The notes under the pieces are model-generated. The model was not told the origin of the DNA, searched no databases, and was given only the letters and a program-made list of their open reading frames with translations. Shown piece by piece: positions 42,455 to 51,900 of a DNA stretch of 64,000 nucleotides. Location: contig DAXETV010000016.1 of assembly GCA_051155775.1 (NCBI GenBank), forward strand, positions 149,281 through 213,280. The letters are read 5' to 3'. The stretch comes from CAYSCZ01 sp051155775. GTDB lineage: Bacteria; Bacteroidota; Bacteroidia; Cytophagales; Cyclobacteriaceae. The translations under genes and the position numbers were made by a program. Positions within the stretch are counted from its first letter, which is position 1. Each line of letters begins with the position of its first letter.

Positions 42455-45400
42455 ATGATGAAACATTTTTTACGAACAAGTGTGGTTTTATGTTTTTTAT
42501 TTCCATTCTTCCTGAATGCTCAAAAGTTAAGCCCAAAGGCCATCAAAGGTTCAGAATATGTAGGGATGAGCTATGACACATGTTATGCATTATTTGAGCC
42601 GATAGAGTCAACGATTCTCAATAAAAACCCAAGATTTAAGAAGTTGATAGCGTTAAGAAAAAAAAACACTGCTGCCTACAGGTCCTTTCAAAACAGCCTG
42701 GCAACGTCTGAAATCATAATAAATTTTTCACCTGAATTTGAGGACAGCCCGGAAGCGCGGGATGCTTTTAGGTTTGCAGCAGACATGTGGGAACTTGAAG
42801 TTGTTTCTTCAGTTCCAATTATTATTGATGCTGATTTCCAACCACTAGGTGAGGGCACCATTGGTCAGAATGGTTCACCATCAGTAATTAATGTCCCAAA
42901 TGCCCCGGATCCATCCATTGCTTACGTTACTTCTTTGGCAAATGCAATTGCCGGTGAAGACCTACTTCCCGGGGAGGCTGATTTAAACCAGACTTATAAC
43001 AGTGAATTTGAATTCTATTTTGGAATAGATGCTGACCCACCTACGAATCAATTTGATTTCGTGACCATTGCCTTTCATGAGATTGGCCATGGCATGGGGA
43101 TATCTGCCTCGACCGAAGCAGCAACGGGTGTTGGTGTTGGTGGTAATGATGGCAGGAACCCGCGCGCATGGGATAGTTTCATGTTTCTTGGGGACGATAC
43201 CTATTTAATGGATCTGGGTTTCGGTTCACCTGAGCAGGTGGCAGCTCTAATAAGTAATGACCTGTTTATCAGTAGTTTTAATACCAATGAAGCGCTTGAA
43301 GGACAGAAAGCTAAAATTTTTGCTCCTGATTCAATCCGCCCGGGGAGCAGTATTAGCCACTGGGATGAAGCAACTTTTCCGGCAGATGACCCCAATACCC
43401 TAATGACCCCATTCGCTAACCGGGGCCAGGCTGTGCATGATATTGGAGATATAACCAGAGGCATCCTTCGTGACATGGGCTGGGAGTTGGCTTCTAAAGA
43501 AAGTATTGATGTGGGCATAGCTACCATTACCAGCCCTGTATCCGGTCAGGATCTGACTGGTAATGAATCAGTAACCGTTGTCATTGGTAATGTTGGGCTA
43601 GAAAGTGTGTCTAATATTCCGGTCACCTATACTATCGATGGAGTAAATGCTGTTACTGAAATATTTACTGGAACAATAGCGCCCAATGAAGAGGTAGAAT
43701 ACACCTTTAATACCACTGCTGATCTTTCAGAATCTGATAAAACATACAATATTGAAGCGAGTATAGATTTATTCATTGATACCAACCCCGTCAATGATGG
43801 TACTTTCAAAAATGTTACGCACCTCTTACCAGTAACAGGATTTCCGTATCAGGTGAGTTTCGAGAATGGTGCCAACGGATGGGTTGCTGAAGGTGATGAT
43901 GGTGTGTGGGAATTAGCCACGCCCTCCGGGCAAATAATTTCAGGTGCTCCTGATGGTGAATTTGCATGGGTAACCAATGCTGGGGGAAACTATCCTGACC
44001 AGTCGACATCGTGGGTTTTGAGCCCGGTTTTTGATTTAAGTAATTTTCAGGACCCCACTTTTTCTTTCGACATCTTTTATGACATTGAAACCGGATGGGA
44101 TGGAACAGCCCTGCAGGTTTCTACAGATCAGGGGACAACCTGGGCCACTGTTGGTGAATTTGGTGATGATAACAACTGGTATACTGATGGAGACCGTAGG
44201 TCGGCAGCAGGTGATGGTTCGGAAGGAGAGGATGGAATCGATGCCTTGAGTGCAGCTGTTAATGATGGGGATGGATGGACAGGCACCGGAGATGATGGCT
44301 CTATGGGATATATACGTGCGTCACGGGAAATAAATGTTGGCGGAGAAGCTTTGGTACAATTCAGAGTCTTGTTCGCATCGGACCAGGCATCAAATAATGA
44401 GGGATTTGCTTTTGATAATATTGAAATCACTGCTGACCCTCAATCAGATAATGACGTAGGTATAGATTCTTATGTTGGCCCCCAGAGTGGAGCGCTGGGA
44501 AGCGATGAGGAAATTACTGTGGTGGTGAAGAATTTTGGAAACCTATCTCAGGATGGTTTTGATATTTCTTATCAGGTGGATAATGGTAATGTAATCACAG
44601 AAAATTTTGATATTCCCCTTGAGCCGGGAATAGATACTGCTTATACTTTTTCCCAAACCGCAGATCTTTCTGAACTTAGGGAATATGAAATTATTGTTTT
44701 CACCGGATTATCCAATGATCAAATTTCCAGTAATGACACGGTTTCAGTGTCTCTGACTAACGTTGCTGAAATTGATGATTTTCCGTATAGTCAGGATTTT
44801 GATGGTAGTGAATCTTTTTGGACAGCACACGGTGAAAACAGTAGCTGGGAACAAGGTATTCCGGGGGGTCAGGTCATTAATTCATCATCGAATAGTTGGG
44901 TAACCAATGCAGATGGGGAATACAATGTTAATGAAAGATCATTTCTGATTAGTCCGGGCTTTAATTTTAGCACCCTGGATGATCCCCAAATCACTTTTGA
45001 TCTGTGGTATGACACTGAGGCAGGATCTGATGGTGTTGTGCTGCAGTTTTCAGAAGATAATGGAGCTACCTGGTCAAATGTGGGGGCTTTTGGAGACCCG
45101 GTAAACTGGTACAACAATACTTCCATCGATTTTGGTAATCAATCTGAAAATGGAGAGGCATGGAGTGGTAGATCAGGACAGTTTATAACAGTTTTTCATG
45201 AGTTATCATCTCTAGCCGGTTCTTCGTTTGTTAGGTTCCGCCTCTTATTTAATTCGGATGGTGAAAATCAAAGTGATGGAATTGCCATTGATAACATTAA
45301 GGTGTTTGATGCAACTGCTGTAGGGTTTGAAATTGAGTGTGGTGATGATGTCGTTGTGGACGCTGACAATGGGCAGGGATTTGCAACCATCGATCTTACT

Positions 45401-48049
45401 AACCCAACGGTTAGTGGAGCAGGTGACGTTCAATTCTATAATGACTTCAATAACTCATCAAATACCACTGGCCAATTTCTGGTAGGTGAGACTACGGTTA
45501 ATTTTCTGATAACCTCAGGAGATGAAGTAGTCACTTGTGATGTGTTGGTGACGGTTGAAGATAATGAGCTACCTGTCATCGATTGCCCTGATGAAATTAG
45601 AGTAGCACTACCAGCCGGTGAATCATCAGGAGTAATTGATTATCCCGTGCCTGCAGCAAATGATAATTTTGGGTTCCCGATACTTGTTACTTATTTGCTT
45701 GATGCTACCGTAGATGGAATAAGTGGTGTCGCTTGCCCGACAGGGCCAAACTCTTACATAAGGGCTTTTGACCTGGTCAATGATTTCGGTATTGACACTG
45801 ACTTTAATCTTCAAAGTGTTGATGCAGGTTTTCAAATAAATACGGCAGATGCCGGGGATACAATTTTTAATGCCAGGGTCAATGTATACGCATTTGATGG
45901 CCAAAACCTAAGTATAAATAATTCGGAGGAGTTTGTTTTTGACAATTTCACATTACTATCTTTTGCTGATTTTCAAGTAGATGCTTCAGTAGGAAATCAA
46001 GTGTTATCTGTTCCTGTAAATGCGGTCATTCCTGCCGGACAGACTGCCGTGATAGAGTTATTCACCGAAGTTGGAAGTGATATTACTTTTCCCGGTGCTA
46101 ACCCTGATATTTCTGGTGGTACCAGTTATTTGCTAGGGCCGGCATGCGGTATAAGTGAGCCCACACCTGTAGAAGATTTGGATTTTCCGGATGCCCAGTG
46201 GGTTATTGAAATGAATGGAGTTAGTACTGATGGTAAATCTGCAATTCAACTTTCTACCGGGATTGGTAGTGGAGGAGAGTTTCCCATTGGAAATAATACG
46301 GAAACTTATAGTTTGGTAGACTTTTTTGGCAATGAAACAGAATGTTCATTTGATGTGAGCGTAGTAGAAGCAACGCTAGACGCACCATCTGCTGAAGATG
46401 CCACAGAAATTGGTGAGGGATCTTTTACAGCAAATTGGAGTGTCGTTTCCGGTGTGAGCTATGAGTTATTTGTTTCCACAGATAATTTTGAAACAATTCT
46501 CCCGGAATTTAATGGGGTGGAAATTGCTGAAAACTCATTTGCCCTGGAAGGCCTTAGTAAAAACACTGCCTATCAATACAGGGTAAGATCCGTAAATGAT
46601 TCCGACGGACTTTCTCAGTTTTCCAATACAATTCAAACAAGCACTTTAATTGAAGCACCATTATTGGGAGAAGCAAATAATGTTGATTTTGAAAGTTTTT
46701 CAATTTCATGGTCGCCTATCCCGGGAATAAGGGATTTTGAAGTGGATCTATCTACTGATAATTTTAACACTTTCGTTGAAGGGTATGATGCGTTGGTTGT
46801 AGAAGGAACCACTGTAACAATTGAAGATATCGATCCTGTAACTACCTATCAGGTTAGGGTCAGAGCCATAAATTCCGGTGGTCAATCTGATTATTCTAAT
46901 ACGATCGAGGTATCTACACTGATTGCGCCTCCGGTTTTACAGCCGGCTTTTGGTATAACTGAATCATCAATTACAATAAGTTGGAACGAGACGGCTGATG
47001 CTATTGGATATATTTTGGAATTAACAGATGATGACTTTAACACCCTGGTACCAAATTTTGATAGTGTCACTATTGTGGGTACATCTTTAATAATAGATGG
47101 CTTAGAACCCAATACAAGTTACTTATGGAGACTTAGATCTTTATCCACTGATAGTACATTATCGTTATTTTCTGATATTTTCAGAGCAACAACACTTGCT
47201 TCCCCTCCAACCGCATTAGATCCATCTGATGCAACTTCTTATGGCTTTAGGGCCAGGTGGGAGCCGACTACCAATGTGCTTACTTACGAATTAGACGTTT
47301 CATCGGATAATTTCAATACATTTTTAGATGGTTTTGAGGCAAGGAAAGTGAATGGTAATTCAATATTAATCAGGGGATTAGACGAGAGCACAACCTTGCA
47401 ATACCGGATAAGAAGTGTTAACAGGACAGGCGTTTTATCTGAAAACTCAAATGTGGTATCGTTCACCCTTCCTGAAAATACTTCTTCTTTATCCGCACCC
47501 GAAGCCCTGGATGCTACAAATGTTAGCTCACAAGGATTTGTTGCTAACTGGTCAGCAATAGATGGAGCATTGTATTATGAGCTGGATGTTTCTGAGGATA
47601 ATTTCTCTTCTACAGTCCCTGAATATACAAAGAGACCGGTATTTGATGTAACTGCCCAGGTTGAGAGTATTCCTGAAGCCACCTATGAGTATAGGGTCAG
47701 AGCAGTGGATAACCAGGGTAACTCAGATTTTTCTAATGTTATTTCTGTTGTGGTGGAAATAACAAGCATTAGGGATTTTGATGAATTTGGACAGGTTTCA
47801 GTTTATCCAAACCCAATTGTTAACAGAATACTTAATCTTAGCCTTTCCAATGATGCGTTCGGTAAGTACCAGGTGAATATTTTTGATATTGATGGCAGGC
47901 TAATCCAAACGCATGACTTTAATAAAGAGGCCATACAGCATAATGAACAAATAAGGATTAGCAATGTGGATGACGGAATATATGTGCTGAGGCTCGAGCA
48001 TCAGGATTTCAATCAGGTTTACCGTTTGATTATAAAGTCCGTTGAGTAA
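42455..48049 (+). CDS. Giant T9SS-secreted metallopeptidase-like protein with CARDB, MAM-like, HYR and FN3 domains
   Basis: An 1864-residue protein with a signal peptide (FLFPFFLNAQ). Domains: zincin-like region about 40-345 with HEIGHGMGIS (His208, Glu209, His212) and a later MTPFANRG/ILRDMGW part; the third zinc ligand of the HExxHxxGxxH pattern is not at the usual place. CARDB-like domain about 350-455; MAM-like jelly roll about 457-660; second CARDB about 665-770; second MAM-like about 773-958; HYR about 960-1060; a second HYR split by a beta-rich insert of about 165 residues (about 1075-1240); five FN3 domains about 1308-1768; T9SS type A tail about 1780-1864 (VYPNPIVNR, YVLRLEHQ). Likely a surface or secreted protease/adhesin. 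Substrate unknown. Confidence 0.88.
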   Translation: MMKHFLRTSVVLCFLFPFFLNAQKLSPKAIKGSEYVGMSYDTCYALFEPIESTILNKNPRFKKLIALRKKNTAAYRSFQNSLATSEIIINFSPEFEDSPEARDAFRFAADMWELEVVSSVPIIIDADFQPLGEGTIGQNGSPSVINVPNAPDPSIAYVTSLANAIAGEDLLPGEADLNQTYNSEFEFYFGIDADPPTNQFDFVTIAFHEIGHGMGISASTEAATGVGVGGNDGRNPRAWDSFMFLGDDTYLMDLGFGSPEQVAALISNDLFISSFNTNEALEGQKAKIFAPDSIRPGSSISHWDEATFPADDPNTLMTPFANRGQAVHDIGDITRGILRDMGWELASKESIDVGIATITSPVSGQDLTGNESVTVVIGNVGLESVSNIPVTYTIDGVNAVTEIFTGTIAPNEEVEYTFNTTADLSESDKTYNIEASIDLFIDTNPVNDGTFKNVTHLLPVTGFPYQVSFENGANGWVAEGDDGVWELATPSGQIISGAPDGEFAWVTNAGGNYPDQSTSWVLSPVFDLSNFQDPTFSFDIFYDIETGWDGTALQVSTDQGTTWATVGEFGDDNNWYTDGDRRSAAGDGSEGEDGIDALSAAVNDGDGWTGTGDDGSMGYIRASREINVGGEALVQFRVLFASDQASNNEGFAFDNIEITADPQSDNDVGIDSYVGPQSGALGSDEEITVVVKNFGNLSQDGFDISYQVDNGNVITENFDIPLEPGIDTAYTFSQTADLSELREYEIIVFTGLSNDQISSNDTVSVSLTNVAEIDDFPYSQDFDGSESFWTAHGENSSWEQGIPGGQVINSSSNSWVTNADGEYNVNERSFLISPGFNFSTLDDPQITFDLWYDTEAGSDGVVLQFSEDNGATWSNVGAFGDPVNWYNNTSIDFGNQSENGEAWSGRSGQFITVFHELSSLAGSSFVRFRLLFNSDGENQSDGIAIDNIKVFDATAVGFEIECGDDVVVDADNGQGFATIDLTNPTVSGAGDVQFYNDFNNSSNTTGQFLVGETTVNFLITSGDEVVTCDVLVTVEDNELPVIDCPDEIRVALPAGESSGVIDYPVPAANDNFGFPILVTYLLDATVDGISGVACPTGPNSYIRAFDLVNDFGIDTDFNLQSVDAGFQINTADAGDTIFNARVNVYAFDGQNLSINNSEEFVFDNFTLLSFADFQVDASVGNQVLSVPVNAVIPAGQTAVIELFTEVGSDITFPGANPDISGGTSYLLGPACGISEPTPVEDLDFPDAQWVIEMNGVSTDGKSAIQLSTGIGSGGEFPIGNNTETYSLVDFFGNETECSFDVSVVEATLDAPSAEDATEIGEGSFTANWSVVSGVSYELFVSTDNFETILPEFNGVEIAENSFALEGLSKNTAYQYRVRSVNDSDGLSQFSNTIQTSTLIEAPLLGEANNVDFESFSISWSPIPGIRDFEVDLSTDNFNTFVEGYDALVVEGTTVTIEDIDPVTTYQVRVRAINSGGQSDYSNTIEVSTLIAPPVLQPAFGITESSITISWNETADAIGYILELTDDDFNTLVPNFDSVTIVGTSLIIDGLEPNTSYLWRLRSLSTDSTLSLFSDIFRATTLASPPTALDPSDATSYGFRARWEPTTNVLTYELDVSSDNFNTFLDGFEARKVNGNSILIRGLDESTTLQYRIRSVNRTGVLSENSNVVSFTLPENTSSLSAPEALDATNVSSQGFVANWSAIDGALYYELDVSEDNFSSTVPEYTKRPVFDVTAQVESIPEATYEYRVRAVDNQGNSDFSNVISVVVEITSIRDFDEFGQVSVYPNPIVNRILNLSLSNDAFGKYQVNIFDIDGRLIQTHDFNKEAIQHNEQIRISNVDDGIYVLRLEHQDFNQVYRLIIKSVE

Positions 48050-48527
48050 TAAAAACTTTAATTTTAACCAGGCAATATCAATTATTTTGGTGTTGCCTTT
48101 GGTTTTTATTCATTGTAAAGGGAGTAAGAAAGTTTCTGAGGGTTTAGTTGAAGCTAAGCAGGATATAATAATCTCGCAATCCAAACTCAAATGTATGGGT
48201 ATGTGCCCAGTATATGATATCCAAATTACGGCTGATGGATCTGTAATTTATCATGGAAAGGAAAATGTACCGTTTGTTGGTAAAAAAGAATTTAAACTGA
48301 ATAATCAGGATTTTAAATCACTCCTCAATCGTTTTGAGAAGATACGTTTCTTTGAACTCCAAGATAAATATGTAGCTGACATTTCTGATGGTGCTACCAC
48401 TTATATATATTTTAAACAAGGCGGTAAAGAAAAAAAGATTTTAGATTATTACGGCACACCCAAGAAGTTAAAATTGTTGGAAGAATACCTTGAGGAGGTA
48501 ATTTATTCCTATCTGGATAAAGAATAA
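48042..48527 (+). CDS. DUF6438-like lipoprotein
   Basis: A 161-residue lipoprotein (lipobox VFIHC, Cys25). The mature domain starts with CMGMCPVYDIQITADGSVIYHG, the hallmark CxGxCPxY pattern of DUF6438, whose function is unknown. The start is TTG at 48042, overlapping the end of the giant upstream gene by 8 bases; there is no other start codon before the lipobox, and the overlap implies translational coupling. The conserved Cys pair in the domain may form a disulfide or bind metal. Being coupled to a T9SS cargo suggests an envelope partner. Confidence 0.82.
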   Translation: MSNKNFNFNQAISIILVLPLVFIHCKGSKKVSEGLVEAKQDIIISQSKLKCMGMCPVYDIQITADGSVIYHGKENVPFVGKKEFKLNNQDFKSLLNRFEKIRFFELQDKYVADISDGATTYIYFKQGGKEKKILDYYGTPKKLKLLEEYLEEVIYSYLDKE

Positions 48528-48530
48528 TCT

Positions 48531-48992
48531 ATGTTTATGAGGATCATCATATTTTTCAAAAGCAATAAACACTATCTGTTACTTTTGGCTATAGGCTTAT
48601 CATCATATTGCGCTTCAAAAACCAACTCATCAACTTCCGTGAATAATGGTCAGGAATATTTGAGCCTGGAAGAGATTGAAAGTCTATTTCAGAAGGAATA
48701 TGGAACCATGACTCAGAAAATAATGAGCCCGGATAAAAGCAAAATCCTTTTTTTTGTCGGGGACCCAAAAGGAAGCAGTGCTGAATTAACCCATTTCATT
48801 ATTATGAACCTTCACGGTGAAAAGAAATATGAAAATAAAGTAAATGGAAGTGTAAGCTGGTATGATGATGATCAAATTAAAATCATTGAACCATTGGGTA
48901 TTATCAATAAAAAAGGTAATTCATCGAGAACAATTCTTATTAACGTAAACACAAAAGAACAACATATTCTTAATTCAACTATAAATAAGTGA
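48531..48992 (+). CDS. Lipoprotein of unknown function
   Basis: A 153-residue lipoprotein, Cys27 in LSSYC. The mature part has a Ser/Asn-rich linker (residues 28-40), then a small mixed domain with MSPDKSKILFFVGD and SVSWYDDDQIKII, reminiscent of one or two beta-propeller blades of the WD40/TolB type, but too short for a propeller. It starts three bases after the DUF6438 gene and four bases before the Asp-box protein gene. Function unknown; the context places it with two secreted giants. Confidence 0.75.
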   Translation: MFMRIIIFFKSNKHYLLLLAIGLSSYCASKTNSSTSVNNGQEYLSLEEIESLFQKEYGTMTQKIMSPDKSKILFFVGDPKGSSAELTHFIIMNLHGEKKYENKVNGSVSWYDDDQIKIIEPLGIINKKGNSSRTILINVNTKEQHILNSTINK

Positions 48993-48996
48993 TATT

Positions 48997-51900
48997 ATGA
49001 AAAAAGTACTCCTACTCTTTTTTATAGCTTCTGTGGCCTTTGCTACAGCTATTTTATTGAACAGAGATGATAAATACACAACGGGTGACCAAATTGACAG
49101 GCATTTAAAATCAAAAAAGAATCTATCTGACCTGGATATATTAAAAGACAAAAAAGCTTCAATATTAGGGCACCCTTCACAATTTGCAATGTTACATAGT
49201 GAAATCAGGAACAAACCAGATTCTAAATATCCTCCCGGATATAGAATTAAAGCCCTGGAAAAAGCTAAGAGTGATCAGAAAAGATATAGAAAGCAACAGC
49301 AGTTGCTTGATTGGAAAGAAAGAGGGCCTGGAAATGTTGGTGGGCGTACCAGAGGACTATTGATCCTTCCCCAAGACCCGACAGAGTCAACCTGGCTTGC
49401 CGGTTCTGTTGGTGGAGGTATTTGGAAAACCATAGATCGTGGTCAGACATGGGAGAATAAAACCAATGATTTCCCAAGCTTATCAACCACCACATTAGCA
49501 TTATCAGAATCCAATCCTGAAATTATCTATGCCGGAACAGGTGAATCTTTTGTGAGCATAAATGGTGTAGCCGGGTCAGGTATGTATAAATCATTTGATG
49601 CTGGCGAAACATGGAACCAACTACCTTCCACGTTAACAGAAGACTTCAATGCCATCAATAGAATAATTGTATCACCTGACGATCCTGATTTAGTACTGGT
49701 TGCCACCGAGCGCACCAAACCTTTTTTGAACTTTGATGCCACTTCATTTATCTTTCGTTCTGAGGATGGTGGGGAAACCTGGACAGAAGTGCTGAACTTA
49801 ACTTCTGCTATCGGACAGATAGTTGCTGATCCTACAGATTTTAACATACAATACGCTGCGGTTAATAACGAAGGTGTTTATAAATCTAAAGATGCAGGAT
49901 TAACATGGAATAAGTCTAGTGAAGGCCTGTTAGCTGGAGGAAGGGTAGAAATAAGTGTATCCCCGGTAGATCCTGATGTGATATGGGCATCTTCTCAGGG
50001 CGGTTCACCTTTTGGAGACGGTTTCCCCGGGTTATTTGTAACACTTAACGGGGGAGAAAATTGGACCTTCATTGCAAACAGCGAAGATGGTGTGATTGAG
50101 ATATTGCCGGATGGAACTGAGGTTGTAAATTTTGATTTTTTACTTCAGCCAAGCTACGACAATACCGTACTGGCCCACCCATTTGATGTCAACTCGGTTT
50201 ATGTAGGAGGGGTGGATATATTTAAATTCACATTATCTGATGACTCTGAAATCATTGAAAATTCCTTTCTGGGACTGGAAAACAACACTGATTTTGTTGG
50301 GCTTGTTAATTTTGGATCGCAAACATCGCAAGGTGTTTTGTTCAATGAGAGCCTAGCCGATTCATTGAAGGTTTCAGTTGAAATACGATTTGGAACCGGC
50401 ATATCACAAAAGGCCCATCGGTTTACCGTTGGGGGTGAAGGCGCAGGTGTTCCGGATGATGATTATGTATACAAAGATTATGTAGATGTACCTTTTCAGG
50501 TTTGGGATATTTCTTCTGACCCACCAAGGCAATTAATGGCTTCTTTCCGGGACCAGCAGGAAGATGGTGTATTTAATTTGATTGAGCAAAACACCAGTGG
50601 GGATGGCAGTACCCATAGCAGGGAATATTTGTTTGTTAATGTGGTTGATTATGATAGTACGGCACCTGATCCGGATATTGCGATTAATGGCGGTCATACT
50701 TTCAACCAAAACATATTTATCTGGCCATTTTTAAACCCTGGTCAGCAATGGAACCCGGAAGACCTTCCAGAAAGTAGTTTAATTACCACTGTTGGCGATT
50801 TTCTTGCACTGTTTAGAAACACAGAAGTGGTTGCTGATGGTCGTGCCAGGTTTACATCATTCACAGGGGATCAGCAGCTAAATGGAAATGATGTGGTGCA
50901 TGTCGATCATCATAATCTACAGGCCTTCGATATATCACAGGATGAAGCTACGTTCAGGATTGTAAGTGCTAACGATGGCGGAGTATACTATTCCGGCAAG
51001 AACACTGATCCTGGTTTATCGCCAGGCGATTGGACAGATGCGGACAATACTTATAATACTTCACAGTTCTATGGGGCTGACAGGAACCCAAACTCACCTC
51101 AGTTTATCGGGGGTATGCAGGATAACGACAGCCGTATTTCTGAAGATGGTGAAGAAGCAACGGCAACAACGGAATATACTGTTTTTAGAGGAGGTGATGG
51201 ATTTGAAGCCTTTTGGCATAGTACCGATGAAGATAAGTTAATCGGTGGATCTCAATTCAATGGTTTGGTTAGAAGGATAAATGGTCAATTTCAACTGGCT
51301 GTCAATGGATTGCCGGGATTTGATGGGAGCAGTCCTACAAGACAAGAGCTGTACCCGTTTGTTACCAGAATTGGCGCATCAAAATCCAGGCCCGATGTGC
51401 TTTTCTGTTTATCCGTAAATGGCGTATACAGGTCAGAAGATTTTGCAGGCCGTTGGGAATTATCTACCATGGACGATAACTGGGTGATGAGTGGGACGAT
51501 CGGTGAAGTGGAAGTTTCCAGAGCCAATCCTGATATCGTATGGGCCGGCTCCTTTCTGGATGAAAGTACTACTTTCCAGGTATCGGTAGATAATGGGCGT
51601 AATTTTAACAATGTAAATCCTTATACCATGAATATGGGCCTTAGCTCAGGTATGGATACTCACCCAATTGATGATAGCACAGCTTATATTTTGTTTTCAT
51701 TTTCAGGTGAGCCTAAGATCTTGAGGACAACAGATCTGGGACAATCCTGGGAAGATATTTCAGGTTTTGAGAACACCGATAGCAGTGATAGAGGTTTTCC
51801 TGACGTGGCTGTGTATGATCTGTTTGTATTTCCTAACAATACCGATAGGATTTGGGCATGTACAGATATTGGTTTAGTTGAATCACTAGATAATGGTAAT

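Noticed and set aside
46378..47760. Tandem DNA repeat or CRISPR-like array within the giant gene
   Set aside because: The repetition is at protein level only (five diverged FN3 domains); the DNA is not repeated exactly and there are no spacers.
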